A stretch of DNA of 64,000 nt from Xanthomonas vasicola (GCF_000772705.2 NZ_JSBW02000037.1:1-64000), one strand, 5' to 3'; positions 44,715 to 54,276 are shown, counted from the first letter of the stretch. Made by a program: numbers and translations. Notes: a model not told the origin generated them from the letters alone.

Positions 44715-46367
44715 ATGGCCAGCTTTTTTCGCCGTAACAAGCCAACCACGCCCGACAGTTCGCGTACCTCGCGCTACAGCCTGGAAGAACTGGCAGCTGC
44801 ATTTCCCACCGCGCCGTCTGCCGCCACGCCGGCCTCGCCGGTTGAGGCGATGCCGAATGCCCAACCAGCGATAGACACAGCCGCAGCGCCGGTTATCGCT
44901 CCAGCCACTCCTGCTGCGCCGCGTACCGAACCTGCAGCCCCTGTCGCTGCGCCGCCTGCCGCCACGCCCGCCGACCAGCTTGCGCAGGAGATCGCTGCAC
45001 GCACTGGTCAAGCGCAGAGCATTGCGGCCGTTACGAGCACCCCTGTGGCCCCGGCGGCGCCTGCGCCGACCGCATTGCAGGCGCTGCCAGATCCGATTCC
45101 CGCTAGTGCGCCAAGCACACCAGTCACCGTCGTGGTGCCACCGGTGGTGATGCAGCCGCAGACCACACCGACGCTACCTGACGCTGCGCCCGCGCAACCG
45201 GCAACGCCGCCGCAAAGCGCAGCGCCTGCCGTGGTCGCAGCGCCGGTTGCTACGCCGCCAGTCGTCGCTCCCCCGGTTGCAGCGCCTGCACCTATCGCTC
45301 CACCAGTTGCCGCAGCTCCCATTGCTGCCACTCCGGCAACTGCTGCGCCGACAGTCACCGCGCCGGCCATCGTCAGCGCACCGCTGCCGACCACGCAGGA
45401 CAGCGACAGCATCGTCGGCCAGCGCGACGCCCTCCCTGCTGCGCCGGCAGGCAAAACCGGCTGGCGCGAGCGCCTGCGCAACAGCACCTTTGCACGCAGC
45501 TTCGGCGGCCTGTTCTCGCGCAACCCCAAGCTCGACGACGATCTACTGGATGAAATCGAAACTGCGCTGATCACCGCCGACGTCGGCATCGGCGCTACCA
45601 CCGCATTGATCGAAGGCCTGCGCAAGCGCATGAAGTCGCGCGAATTCGTCGATGCGCAGGCAATGTTCAAGGCACTGCGCGCCGATCTCATCGCACTGCT
45701 GCAGCCTGTCTCCAAGCCACTGGTCATCGACCGCTCGGTGAAGCCGTTCGTGGTGCTCACCGTCGGCGTCAACGGCGTTGGCAAGACCACCACCATCGGC
45801 AAGCTCGCCAAGCGTTTCAAGGACGAAGGCAACAGCCTGATGCTAGCCGCCGGCGACACCTTCCGTGCCGCTGCCGTGGCGCAGTTGCAGGCTTGGGGTG
45901 ATCGCAACGGCGTGTCTGTGATCGCGCAAGGGCAGAACGCCGATGCTGCGTCGGTGGCGTTCGACGCGTTGCAGGCAGCCAAGGCACGCGGCACCGATGT
46001 GTTGATCGCCGACACCGCCGGGCGCCTGCACACCCAGACCGGGCTGATGAACGAGCTGGGCAAGATCCGCCGCGTGCTTGGCAAGATCGATGCCGCCGCG
46101 CCGCACGAAGTGTTGATGGTCATCGACGGCACCACCGGCCAGAACGCCATTTCCCAGCTGCGCCAGTTCCATGCTGCAGTTGGTGTCACCGGTCTGGTCG
46201 TGACCAAGCTCGATGGCACCGCCAAGGGCGGCGTGGTGTTCGCACTGGCGCGCGAGTTCAATATTCCGATCCGCTTTGCCGGCATTGGCGAGCGCCCGGA
46301 AGATCTGCGCGTATTCGACCCGGTCGCCTTCGTCGACGCGCTGCTGCCGGAAGCATTGGGCGGTTGA
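44715..46367 (+). CDS. ftsY: FtsY, signal recognition particle receptor GTPase
   Basis: The protein is 550 aa from ATG 44715 (MASFFRRNKP). It docks SRP-ribosome complexes to the membrane. A basic N-terminus is followed by about 200 residues extremely rich in Ala/Pro/Val, low in charge, in place of the acidic A-domain of E. coli. The NG domain starts near residue 250 (GWRERLRNSTFARSFGG) with GVNGVGKTTTIGKLA (G1), DTFRAAAV, DTAGRLHTQTGLM (G3) and TKLDGTAKGGVV (G4). It lies ahead of mutY and yggX on the same strand. Confidence 0.95.
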   Translation: MASFFRRNKPTTPDSSRTSRYSLEELAAAFPTAPSAATPASPVEAMPNAQPAIDTAAAPVIAPATPAAPRTEPAAPVAAPPAATPADQLAQEIAARTGQAQSIAAVTSTPVAPAAPAPTALQALPDPIPASAPSTPVTVVVPPVVMQPQTTPTLPDAAPAQPATPPQSAAPAVVAAPVATPPVVAPPVAAPAPIAPPVAAAPIAATPATAAPTVTAPAIVSAPLPTTQDSDSIVGQRDALPAAPAGKTGWRERLRNSTFARSFGGLFSRNPKLDDDLLDEIETALITADVGIGATTALIEGLRKRMKSREFVDAQAMFKALRADLIALLQPVSKPLVIDRSVKPFVVLTVGVNGVGKTTTIGKLAKRFKDEGNSLMLAAGDTFRAAAVAQLQAWGDRNGVSVIAQGQNADAASVAFDALQAAKARGTDVLIADTAGRLHTQTGLMNELGKIRRVLGKIDAAAPHEVLMVIDGTTGQNAISQLRQFHAAVGVTGLVVTKLDGTAKGGVVFALAREFNIPIRFAGIGERPEDLRVFDPVAFVDALLPEALGG

Positions 46368-46704
46368 TTGGAAGATGCCTGCACGCACCTGCAGCCGCTG
46401 TGCGCGCAGGCGCGACGGGCAGGTTGCACGGTGCGGCAGGTGTCGCACGCTTGGTCGCAGGCAAGACGCGAGCTGGAGTTTGCTCCACCCATGCCTGCAG
46501 CATTACCAAAGCAGTCCCGCGCCGATGCTGCGGTGGTTTACCACCACGCGCCGGCCGTATCGCATTGGCCTGGCGATGAAGGATTTTTCTGCGAACGTGC
46601 CTGGTCGGCCTTATGTTCCCGCTGCGGTGAATAAACGCCATGCAGGACCCGCGCAACACCTCCAACCTGCGTCCCGCAGCCACGCCCCAACGCCACCAGA
46701 GCTC
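46368..46704. other. 337-nt region between ftsY and mutY
   Basis: The mutY frame is open back into ftsY but shows no MutY-like sequence before 46705. A short open frame at 46368-46634 lacks recognisable features. It probably contains the mutY promoter; none could be assigned. Confidence 0.35.
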
Positions 46705-47778
46705 ATGTCAGCCAACCGCACCACACCGTCCGCTGACGCCTTCGTCGACCGTCTGCTGCACTGGTTCGACGGCCACGGCCGTCACGATCTGCCCTGGCAG
46801 CACCCGCGCGCGCCGTATCGGGTGTGGCTGTCGGAAATCATGCTGCAACAGACCCAGGTTGCCGTAGTCATTCCATACTTCAACAAGTTCGTGGCGCGCT
46901 TCCCTGCGCTGGCGGATCTGGCGGCAGCCGACAACGACACCGTGATGGCGCACTGGGCCGGGCTGGGCTACTACGCCCGCGCACGCAATCTGCATGCCGC
47001 TGCCACACAATGTGTCACCCTGCATGGTGGCGAATTGCCACGCAACTTCGATGCATTGCTCGCGCTGCCAGGCATCGGACGCAGCACTGCGGGCGCCATC
47101 CTGAGCCAGGCCTGGAATGATCCCTTTGCCATCATGGACGGCAACGTCAAACGCGTGCTCACGCGCTTCCACGGCATCGCCGGCTATCCCGGCCTGCCGG
47201 TGATCGAAAAACAGCTATGGCAACTGGCCACCACGCATGTCGCGCACGTCCCGGCTGGCCGCTTGGCCGACTACACCCAGGCGCAAATGGATTTTGGCGC
47301 CACCCTGTGCACGCGCGCCAAACCCGCATGCGTGTTGTGCCCACTGCAGAACGATTGCAGCGCACGCCGCGATGGCCTGGTCGAAGCACTGCCTACGCCC
47401 AAACCTGGCAAGCAGTTGCCCGAACGCGAAGCCATCGCACTGCTGCTGCAGAATGCCCAGGGCCACATCTTGCTGCAGCGTCGCCCGCCGACCGGCATCT
47501 GGGCCTCGCTATGGACGCTGCCGCAGGCCGAGACCGATAGCGGCATGCGCGCCTGGTTCGCCGCGCATATCGACGGCGACTACGAGCGTGCCGACGAGAT
47601 GTCGTTGATCGTGCACACCTTCAGCCATTACCGCCTGCATCTGCAGCCCTTGCGCCTGCGTAAGGTCGCGCTGCGTGCCACGGTACGCGACAATGACGAT
47701 CTACGCTGGGTGGCGCCTGCCGATCTCGCATCGCTGGGCCTGCCGGCGCCGATCCGCAAGTTGCTCGACGCGTTATAA
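46705..47778 (+). CDS. mutY: MutY adenine DNA glycosylase
   Basis: The protein is 357 aa. It removes adenine mispaired with 8-oxoguanine. SEIMLQQTQVA carries the catalytic Glu; LPGIGRSTAGAIL is the helix-hairpin-helix; FAIMDGNVKRVLTR holds the catalytic Asp. CTRAKPACVLCPLQNDC is the C-x6-C-x2-C-x5-C 4Fe-4S loop. The C-terminal Nudix-like domain (HILLQRRPPTGIWASLWTLP, HTFSHYRLHL) recognises 8-oxoG. I chose ATG 46705 because MutY homology starts just after it. Confidence 0.96.
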   Translation: MSANRTTPSADAFVDRLLHWFDGHGRHDLPWQHPRAPYRVWLSEIMLQQTQVAVVIPYFNKFVARFPALADLAAADNDTVMAHWAGLGYYARARNLHAAATQCVTLHGGELPRNFDALLALPGIGRSTAGAILSQAWNDPFAIMDGNVKRVLTRFHGIAGYPGLPVIEKQLWQLATTHVAHVPAGRLADYTQAQMDFGATLCTRAKPACVLCPLQNDCSARRDGLVEALPTPKPGKQLPEREAIALLLQNAQGHILLQRRPPTGIWASLWTLPQAETDSGMRAWFAAHIDGDYERADEMSLIVHTFSHYRLHLQPLRLRKVALRATVRDNDDLRWVAPADLASLGLPAPIRKLLDAL

Positions 47779-47802
47779 GCGCGTCTCCCATAAGGAATCC
47801 GC

Positions 47803-48081
47803 ATGTCCCGTACCGTGTTCTGCCAATACCAGCAAAGCGATGCCGAAGGGCTGGATTTCGTGCCGTATCCAGGCGAACTCGGCCAGCGCATCTTTGCGCA
47901 GATCGGCAAGACCGCCTGGCAAGCGTGGCTGGCACATCAGACCATGCTGATCAACGAAAACCGGCTGTCGCCACGCGACCCCAAACACCGCGCGTTTCTC
48001 GAAGCCGAGCTGCAGAAGTTTCTGTTCGAGCGCAATGCCGACAAGCCCGAGGGGTATGTGGCACCGCTTGGCGAGGAGTAG
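47803..48081 (+). CDS. yggX: YggX, Fe(2+)-trafficking/oxidative damage protection protein
   Basis: The protein is 92 aa and begins MSRTVFCQY with the conserved Cys7, then [27 protein letters not shown] and EGYVAPLG. It protects Fe-S proteins from oxidation. It starts 24 nt after mutY, the same pairing as in E. coli (mutY-yggX), where MutY itself is a Fe-S enzyme. Confidence 0.96.
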   Translation: MSRTVFCQYQQSDAEGLDFVPYPGELGQRIFAQIGKTAWQAWLAHQTMLINENRLSPRDPKHRAFLEAELQKFLFERNADKPEGYVAPLGEE

Positions 48082-48520
48082 GTTGAGGTCCGGGATTCGG
48101 GATTGGGGAGTTGAGATTTGCACCTATAGCTTGCGGCCCGGACGCTTTTTGCGCATGAGGAGCTAACCAGCAGTTCCTGCAACCCGTCGCGCGGATGACC
48201 TGCCATGGTCAGACCGTCGAACGCCGTATTGGAGTCATCGTCGGCGCACGATGGCCCGCTTGGCTTTGATTGCTTTGATTGCTTTGGTGGCTTTGCCAAC
48301 GCGCCGGGCATTGGTATGTGATCCATCGGACGGCGAATACGCGGCGGCCTCCACTGCCTGGCGCATCGGGGGCCGCTGACGATGTCGCCGCGATCACATC
48401 CTTCACTGTCTATTGCTGATGCATACGCAGAGTTGGCGGACTGAAACAATCTAAAAATCCAACACCAGTCGCCATGCGATGCCGCCTGCAGCAGCGGCAT
48501 CGCAGTCTTATCCCAACGTC
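48082..48520. other. 439-nt intergenic region with short repeats
   Basis: It lies between convergent yggX and the LOV kinase. It contains cgggattcgggattgggga (48091-48109), a short repeat I recall as frequent in Xanthomonas. A tandem GCTTTGATT/GCTTTGATT/GCTTTGGTG follows at 48263-48289. No gene seen. Confidence 0.5.
48263..48297. repeat. 9-bp tandem repeat GCTTTGATT
   Basis: Two exact copies and one or two degenerate copies lie in a noncoding region; potential length-variable tract. Confidence 0.6.
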
Positions 48521-50146
48521 TCAGCCCACACCCGTCGGCCCATCCAGCAGCATGCGGATGCGCTTGAGCAATTCCTTCTGCGTGTAGGGCTTGTTGACCA
48601 CATCGAACTCGGCGCCGCCCACATCGGTGCGCTGGATACTGGCGTCGGCATAGCCGGTGGTGAGCAGGATCTTGATCTTCGGCAACATGCGGCGTGCTTC
48701 ACGGGCGAGCATCACACCGTTCATGCCGCCGGGCATGATCAGGTCGGTGAACAGCGCATCCACCTCCGGGTTCTTTTCCAATACCTCGACCGCCTCGCGT
48801 CCGCTCGACGCCGACAAGATGCGATAACCGGCATTTTCCAGAAACATCCGCGCCACCACCGCCACGTCCTGCTTGTCTTCCACCACCAGGATGGTTTCGC
48901 TGCCGCCCTTGTCGATCGAGCGGCTTTTGGCTGCCTGCAAGTCGTTTTCGAATTCGCTGGATGCGGGGAAATACAGCCGCACCGTGGTGCCCTCGCCCAC
49001 CTCGCTATAGATGCGCACGGTACCGCCAGACTGCTTGACGAAGCCGTACACCATGGACAAACCCAGGCCGGTGCCCTGCCCTTCGTCCTTGGTAGTAAAG
49101 AACGGCTCCATCACCCGGCTGACCACTTCCGGCGGCATGCCCGAGCCGGTGTCGCTCACCGCAATGCTGACATAACGGCCGGGCGCCAACTGGTGATACA
49201 TCGCCAGATCGTGACTGGTGACCTCCACGTTCTGGGTCTGCACGGTCACTTCCTTGCGCTCGGCATGCGCCATCGCGTCGCGTGCGTTGATCAACACGTT
49301 CAACAGCGCCACTTCTGCCTGGGTGGTGTCGATCTGGCAATTCCACAGCCCGTCTTCCAGCGACTGGCGCAAGGTAATGCCGCCGCCCAGCGCGCGCTCG
49401 GCCATATTGTTCATGCCAGCGACCAACCCGTTGAGGTTGACCACCCGACCGCGCAATTTTTGCTTGCGCGAAAACGCCAGCAATTGCTGGGTCAATGTCG
49501 CCGCTTTTGCAGCGGCCGCCGCCGCATGTTCGGCACTGAAGGCGATGCGCTCGGCTTTGTTGCCGCCGCCGGCGCTGGCCATCATCTGAATCACTTCCAG
49601 ATGTCCGGACATCACCTGCAGCAAATTATTGAAATCGTGCGCAATGCCGCCGGTGAGCTGGCCCAGCGCTTCCATTTTCTGCGCTTGACGCAACGCATCT
49701 TCGGCATCGCGGCGTCTGCTCACATCCAGCTGCGAACCGAAGAAATACACCAGGTTGCCCTTGTCATCGAACACCGGCGAGACGAACAAGGCATTCCAGA
49801 ACGACGAGCCATCCTTGCGGTAATTGAGAACCTCGGTGGCGAATTCGCTGCGGGTTTCGATGGATTCGCGCAGATCGCTGATACTGGCCGGGTCGGTCTC
49901 CGGCCCCTGCAGGAAGCGGCAGTTGTTGCCGATGACTTCATCGGCCGAATAGCCGGTCATCTCCAGGAACGCGCGGTTGGCGAACACGATGGGGTTATCC
50001 GGAAGATGCGGGTCGGTCACCGTCATCGGCATACGCGTGGTTTCCACCGCGGCAAAAAAGATGTCCGAGCGATGCTTCTCGACAGGCAGGCTGCGAGATT
50101 CGCTGAGGTGAGGCGCCCGTAGCTCGCCGTGACCGGGATCGTTCAA
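48521..50146 (-). CDS. lov: LOV-domain hybrid histidine kinase (blue-light sensor)
   Basis: The protein is 541 aa. Residues about 25-145 are a LOV/PAS domain with GNNCRFLQG; Cys76 is the flavin-adduct cysteine, and FANRAFLEMTGYSADEVIG and NYRKDGSSFWNAL are standard LOV segments. A HisKA helix holds GGIAHDFNNLL (His170). The ATPase domain has LINARDAM (N box), VSDTGSGMPP and GTGLGLSMVYG. A C-terminal receiver follows with VVEDKQD and ALFTDLIMPGG (phospho-acceptor Asp about 468). No membrane segment, so it is cytosolic. The X. citri homologue is known to affect motility, attachment and virulence in response to blue light. Confidence 0.95.
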   Translation of the reverse strand: MNDPGHGELRAPHLSESRSLPVEKHRSDIFFAAVETTRMPMTVTDPHLPDNPIVFANRAFLEMTGYSADEVIGNNCRFLQGPETDPASISDLRESIETRSEFATEVLNYRKDGSSFWNALFVSPVFDDKGNLVYFFGSQLDVSRRRDAEDALRQAQKMEALGQLTGGIAHDFNNLLQVMSGHLEVIQMMASAGGGNKAERIAFSAEHAAAAAAKAATLTQQLLAFSRKQKLRGRVVNLNGLVAGMNNMAERALGGGITLRQSLEDGLWNCQIDTTQAEVALLNVLINARDAMAHAERKEVTVQTQNVEVTSHDLAMYHQLAPGRYVSIAVSDTGSGMPPEVVSRVMEPFFTTKDEGQGTGLGLSMVYGFVKQSGGTVRIYSEVGEGTTVRLYFPASSEFENDLQAAKSRSIDKGGSETILVVEDKQDVAVVARMFLENAGYRILSASSGREAVEVLEKNPEVDALFTDLIMPGGMNGVMLAREARRMLPKIKILLTTGYADASIQRTDVGGAEFDVVNKPYTQKELLKRIRMLLDGPTGVG

Positions 50147-50570
50147 GTGATGTTCTCCGCAGGGCCATTCCCGTAGCCACAGTCTAGTTGGGTCCGGTGA
50201 TGCGATTCGTCACATCCATGAGCCTTTCCCGTACGGGAGCGCTCGCTAGTCCAACCCAAATTGGCTGCTAGGACATCGTTCGCTGCTGACTGCGCCGGCC
50301 AGGCCGCGTCAGATGCATGTGCGCTTGCCCAACATCGGCGCCACAGGTGCGGATCCCCTCTGAGCTGCAGGCCCGCAGCGTCGCGCCATCGCCCTGAAAT
50401 GCGTGCTGAAAGCCACGCGCGCGCTGCGTGCGCAAGCGTGCATGCACCTGGTTTTGCCGTAGCATGCGCGGGCAGTACGCAGCTCTTGCGCTTGACGGTC
50501 GGTTCCGGCTGAGCCAGCGCGCGTTCTTTTCACGCCAGCGCCTGTCGTCTGGCGACAATGCGATGTCACC
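50147..50570. promoter_or_regulatory. 424-nt divergent intergenic region
   Basis: It separates the LOV kinase (minus) from a methyltransferase (plus) and must contain both promoters. No strong promoter box, terminator or additional gene could be supported. Confidence 0.35.
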
Positions 50571-51245
50571 ATGCCGGGCTACCAAACCCAGATCCACGAG
50601 CTGACTTTCGGGCAGCTGACCTACGTCATCCGGGCGCTGGCCGACAAACAGCAATACGCCGACCCTGACGAGACAGCCGCCAAAGCCGGCATCTCATCCG
50701 CGCAATGGAGCCTGTTCGGCCAAGTCTGGCCCGCTGGCCAGCTGTTGGCTGAGGCCATGGCCACGCGCCCGATCGAGGGCAAGCGCATTCTTGAGCTTGG
50801 CTGCGGCCTGGGCCTGGCGAGCCTGGTGTTGCGCAGACGCGGCGCCGATGTGGTGGCCAGCGACCACCACCCGTTGGCAGAAGTGTTCCTGGCCTACAAC
50901 GCTGCGCTCAATGCGCTGGAATCGGTGCCGTATCGCCGTCTCGACTGGGACGCCGGCGCGCCGAACATGGGCCAGTTCGACATGATCATCGCCAGCGACG
51001 TGCTCTATGAAACACGCCACGCCACCATGCTGGCCAAGTTGATCCCAGCGCTGGCCAAACCGTCCTGCGAGATCGTCATCAGCGACCCCGGCCGCGGTAA
51101 CGCCAACGCGCTATCGCGCATGCTGGCCGACATCGGCTTCTCGTTGACCGCCGGCGAACGCCAGGCCTCGGCGCAGGTGGCCAAGGCACCGCGCCTGTTC
51201 GTCTACCGGCGCAACATGGACAACTGGTGGCCGGCAGGCAGCTGA
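50571..51245 (+). CDS. class I SAM-dependent methyltransferase (METTL21/Nnt1-like)
   Basis: The protein is 224 aa. ILELGCGLGLASLVLRRRGA is the SAM-binding motif I, VVASDHHPLA motif II and FDMIIASDVLYE motif IV. The W(P)AGQLLAEAM segment before motif I is typical of the PF10294-like protein/nicotinamide methyltransferase group. The substrate is unknown. Start codon not supported by an SD. Confidence 0.8.
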   Translation: MPGYQTQIHELTFGQLTYVIRALADKQQYADPDETAAKAGISSAQWSLFGQVWPAGQLLAEAMATRPIEGKRILELGCGLGLASLVLRRRGADVVASDHHPLAEVFLAYNAALNALESVPYRRLDWDAGAPNMGQFDMIIASDVLYETRHATMLAKLIPALAKPSCEIVISDPGRGNANALSRMLADIGFSLTAGERQASAQVAKAPRLFVYRRNMDNWWPAGS

Positions 51246-51261
51246 TCGCGCAGCGGCGTCA

Positions 51262-51882
51262 TCATGGCGCAGGCGTGTACGCAGACAGCAGTACCGGCTT
51301 GCGCGGATCGGCGGCGATTTCCTTGTGCTCACTCAGCCGCAGCGCATCGACATCGGGCGTGTCCCGGGTGTTCATTTCCCATGCTTCGATCACACGCTTG
51401 TGGAACACGAACGCGCGGCGGCTGCGGTCGTAGCGAAAGGTGATGTAGTCGGTCCAGTGCTGGCCGCATGCCACGCCATTTTGCACGGTGAAATAGGCAC
51501 CCTTCGCGACTAGGCCTTGGTCGCCATCCGAAAAAGGATCGCACTGACCGCCCTCGTCGGCCTTGAAGATCACCTGCGTATTCCGCCCGGCTTCGACAAA
51601 GCCGCCATCTGCATTGGCGACCAACACCAGCAAGGTGCGTGCAGGTGCAGCGCGCCCGCTGGACCGCAGCGCATCAGATGTACTTTCGTCAGCTGCGCGC
51701 AACGCAACCACGTAATCCTGCCGACCATCGCCTGTTAGATCTGCGCTGGCGATACTCATCACCGACTGCCCGGCAGGCAGTAATTTGGCGGCGCCCGCAG
51801 GCAACGTGGTGGCGTCAGCTGGCATAGCCACGGCTGCCGCAATGGCCATCGCTGTTGCCCACCTACCGCATTGTGTCGTCAT
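51262..51882 (-). CDS. secreted protein of unknown function with a VCBS/FG-GAP-like motif
   Basis: The protein is 206 aa from ATG 51882, placed 7 nt after AGGA; ATG 51888 is too close to that SD. A signal peptide (ATAMAIAAAVAMPADA) is followed by MSIASADLTGDGRQDYVVAL, which resembles an FG-GAP calcium-binding turn. CDPFSDGDQGLVAKGAYFTV and ACGQHWTDYITFRYD resemble secreted Xanthomonas proteins of unknown role. Convergent with the methyltransferase gene, 16 nt between stops. Confidence 0.6.
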   Translation of the reverse strand: MTTQCGRWATAMAIAAAVAMPADATTLPAGAAKLLPAGQSVMSIASADLTGDGRQDYVVALRAADESTSDALRSSGRAAPARTLLVLVANADGGFVEAGRNTQVIFKADEGGQCDPFSDGDQGLVAKGAYFTVQNGVACGQHWTDYITFRYDRSRRAFVFHKRVIEAWEMNTRDTPDVDALRLSEHKEIAADPRKPVLLSAYTPAP

Positions 51883-52217
51883 CACCATGTCCTGTTCTGC
51901 GTTGAGCCTGCCAGCATAGCCAGCCTTACTGCAGCGGTGCGACGGCATGCGCCTGCAACGTGCAGGGCCGTGTCATCGCACCACCGCCGCGTGCCCTGCA
52001 GCACACACGCTTGGATGCATCCACATACTGTCGAGCGTTTGCAGCATTCCTTCGCGGCAACACGTTTTTTGACGGTGAAGACCGATCGTCAAGCCCGCTT
52101 GCCGGCTCACACGTGGCTGCCGAAATGCCCACGTCCGATTGATGCGTCCACGGCGATGCTGGCCTCGCACCACGGCGTCCAATGGTGCATTCCCCAACAA
52201 ACAAAACGAGATCTGCA

Positions 52218-52418
52218 ATGGCAAATCAAAACGACAACAAGAGTGGCACCAGCAACCGCGGCTTTGCTTCGATGGACGAAGACAAGCAGCGCGAAATCGC
52301 CTCCAAGGGCGGCAAGGCAGCTCACGAAAGCGGCAACGCCCACGAGTTCAGCTCGGAAGAAGCCCGCGAAGCCGGCAAGAAAGGCGGCCAGGCAAGCGGT
52401 GGCGGCAACAACCGCTGA
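52218..52418 (+). CDS. KGG-repeat stress protein (YciG/Con-10 type)
   Basis: The protein is 66 aa, highly hydrophilic, with two KGG motifs (REIASKGGKAAHESGNAHEF and AREAGKKGGQASGGG) and a FASMDEDKQR head. The family accumulates under stress or stationary phase and is thought to be intrinsically disordered. A strong terminator follows. Confidence 0.88.
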   Translation: MANQNDNKSGTSNRGFASMDEDKQREIASKGGKAAHESGNAHEFSSEEAREAGKKGGQASGGGNNR

Positions 52419-52442
52419 GCAGCGCAACGCTGCAACTACCAC

Positions 52443-52482
52443 AGCGCTTCCGGGAGCTTCCACTCTTCCGGAAGCGCTTTTT
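52443..52482 (+). terminator. intrinsic terminator of the KGG gene
   Basis: AGCGCTTCCGG pairs perfectly with CCGGAAGCGCT (11 bp, 14-nt loop) and four more T follow. Confidence 0.88.
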
Positions 52483-52742
52483 AAACGCCACACGAAAACT
52501 GAAGGCCGCGCCCGGCAACGTCGTGCATGATGACAACAGGACGTGTGCAAGCGTCTGGAAACACATCCGCGCAAGCGATTGTCGCTGAGGCCACGCACAA
52601 GAGTGCATCCGGCATCTCGCCCAGTGCAGCGCATGCAATGCATGCGTAGGTCGCCATAAATTGCGAGGCGGCCGACGCTCGCGCCGTCATCTTCCACTGC
52701 CATTTAGCTACGTCATTGCAGCAGCGTAAAGCTAGCGAGTCG

Positions 52743-53018
52743 TCAGCTGCGTTTCAGCTCGCAGCTGCGGTATTCCTTGGGGTTCAGAAACTCAGCTAAA
52801 CAGGAGCCCACGCGCAGCGCCTGCTCGCGTGCATCGCCGCGGTATTCGCCCTGCCCCGCACCCTCGATCGTGGCGACGGGTGCGGCGCGGTCTCGGTGGT
52901 AGACGAACGCGGTCGAGAGCCACTGTGTCGCGCCAGGCGCCTGGCTTTCCAGGGTCTCCACGCGAAATTCACCGCAGTAGCCGTGGATCAAGGTGCGTCG
53001 GAGTGTCTTGTGCGTCAT
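52743..53018 (-). CDS. small hypothetical protein
   Basis: The protein is 91 aa from ATG 53018 (MTHKTLRRTLIHGYCGEFRV). It has no signal or membrane segment. It contains VYHRDRAAPVATIEGAG and ends CLAEFLNPKEYRSCELKRS. I recognise no family. The coding-like amino-acid composition makes it likely real. Confidence 0.45.
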   Translation of the reverse strand: MTHKTLRRTLIHGYCGEFRVETLESQAPGATQWLSTAFVYHRDRAAPVATIEGAGQGEYRGDAREQALRVGSCLAEFLNPKEYRSCELKRS

Positions 53019-53482
53019 GCGCGCAGTATCGCCACGTGCATTTGAAGACTGCGTGGAAATCGATTGCATCGCCTAAACGAGTATGCGCACCCAGACACCT
53101 AGGCATGCCTGATGCCCCCAATCACGCGCCAGTTAGCGGCTGCGCGATGGGTGAGTCACCTCATGGGCACGGAACATTACGCGTAGCTGATCGTTGCGCT
53201 GGGCGGTCGCTGTTTCTTGGGCCGTGATGATGACGCCGGCTACGCGAACTTCAAGTACTCGTACGTTACGGTCTTGAAAGACGGTCACCCTTACGTGCTT
53301 GGCGGCCACGGCAGCGGTGACCATCAGCTCCGACAACCGCTTTGTCGCCGGAACACCAGGCGATAGACGCATTCAGGCCAGCGAGTTTCGCAACTTGTGC
53401 AACATCGGATTGAATCAGTTGAAGGCGTTGGGATCGGCAGCGCGCAGAAGTGGCGAAATGCCTGCGCTGCACTACTTCGATA
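53019..53482. other. 464-nt region next to tRNA-Phe
   Basis: It flanks the 3' side of the tRNA, a common site for integrated elements. Short open frames occur on both strands (for example 53133-53372, minus) but none is recognisable. I found no duplicated tRNA 3' end in the window that would mark an island. Confidence 0.35.
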
Positions 53483-53558
53483 TGGTGGCCGAGGACGGAA
53501 TCGAACCGCCGACACGGGGATTTTCAATCCCCTGCTCTACCAACTGAGCTACTCGGCC
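53483..53558 (-). tRNA. tRNA-Phe (anticodon GAA)
   Basis: The reverse strand reads GGCCGAG (acceptor 5'), TAGCTCAGTTGGTAGAGC (D arm), GGGGA-TTGAAAA-TCCCC (anticodon arm, GAA), TTCGATTC (T loop), CTCGGCC and encoded ACCA. Total 76 nt. Confidence 0.97.
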
Positions 53559-53739
53559 ACTTACCTGCAACACGGTGCCTGCGTTGCGAGGACGCGCACT
53601 ATAGCGAGCAGGCGCAGTTTGGGCAAGCGCTCTGACCACGTTTGTTGCCTGCGGCTGTCGGCGCCGGCGTTTCTTGCACCGGTTCACGCCGCGCGGCCGG
53701 GTGCATGGCCTAGCCTGCACGCGTCCACCGGAGATTGTC

Positions 53740-54276
53740 ATGCGCCTGCCCCGCCTGCTGTTGTCGTTCGTCGCCCTGCTGCCGCTGACAGCGTTTGCGC
53801 AACAGTCGGTGCGTGCGGTGCCGCAACTGGACATCTCGCGCTACGCCGGCCAGTGGCACGAGATTGCGCACCTGCCAGTGTCGTTCCAGAAGAAATGCCG
53901 CAGCGACATCACCGCCAGCTATACATTGCGCGACGATGGCTTGATCGGCGTGCGTAACGGCTGCCGCACCGCCGATGGCAGCCTGACCCAAGCCGACGGC
54001 GTGGCGCGCCCGGTCCAGGGCCAGCCCGGGCAGTTGCAGGTGCGCTTCGCCCCGGAATGGCTGGGCTGGTTGCCGCTGGTGTGGGCCGACTACTGGGTGA
54101 TCGCGCTCGACCCGGATTACCAATGGGCGGTGGTCGGCGAGCCGGATCGCAAGTACCTGTGGATCCTGTCGCGCTCGCCACAGATGCAGCGCACACAGTT
54201 CGAACGGCTCAAGGCGCAGGCCACCAAAATGGGCTACGACCTGTCGCCGTTGATCGTGGCCGCGCCGTTGTTGTGA
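53740..54276 (+). CDS. blc: bacterial lipocalin
   Basis: The protein is 178 aa. ATG 53740 follows GGAG. It has a signal peptide (LLLSFVALLPLTAFAQ) without a lipobox, so it is probably a soluble periplasmic version rather than a lipoprotein like E. coli Blc. YAGQWHEIAHLPVSFQKKC is lipocalin motif 1, DYWVIALDPDYQWAVVGEPD motif 2 and YLWILSRSPQM motif 3. It likely binds lysophospholipids or fatty acids during envelope stress. Confidence 0.93.
   Translation: MRLPRLLLSFVALLPLTAFAQQSVRAVPQLDISRYAGQWHEIAHLPVSFQKKCRSDITASYTLRDDGLIGVRNGCRTADGSLTQADGVARPVQGQPGQLQVRFAPEWLGWLPLVWADYWVIALDPDYQWAVVGEPDRKYLWILSRSPQMQRTQFERLKAQATKMGYDLSPLIVAAPLL

Noticed and set aside
45008..46492. 494-codon minus-strand frame opposite ftsY
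   Set aside because: Low-complexity shadow of the FtsY Ala/Pro linker and NG domain.
46368..46634. Possible 88-codon gene directly after ftsY
   Set aside because: Starts only from TTG at the ftsY stop, lacks SD and recognisable features.
48263..48297. Short tandem repeats considered as a CRISPR array
   Set aside because: Units are 9 bp with no spacers; no cas genes in the window.
48479..50122. 547-codon plus-strand frame
   Set aside because: Mirror of the LOV kinase; no recognisable protein features.
53019..53558. tRNA-Phe flank as an island attachment site
   Set aside because: No second copy of the tRNA 3' end, no integrase and no composition change were found in the window.
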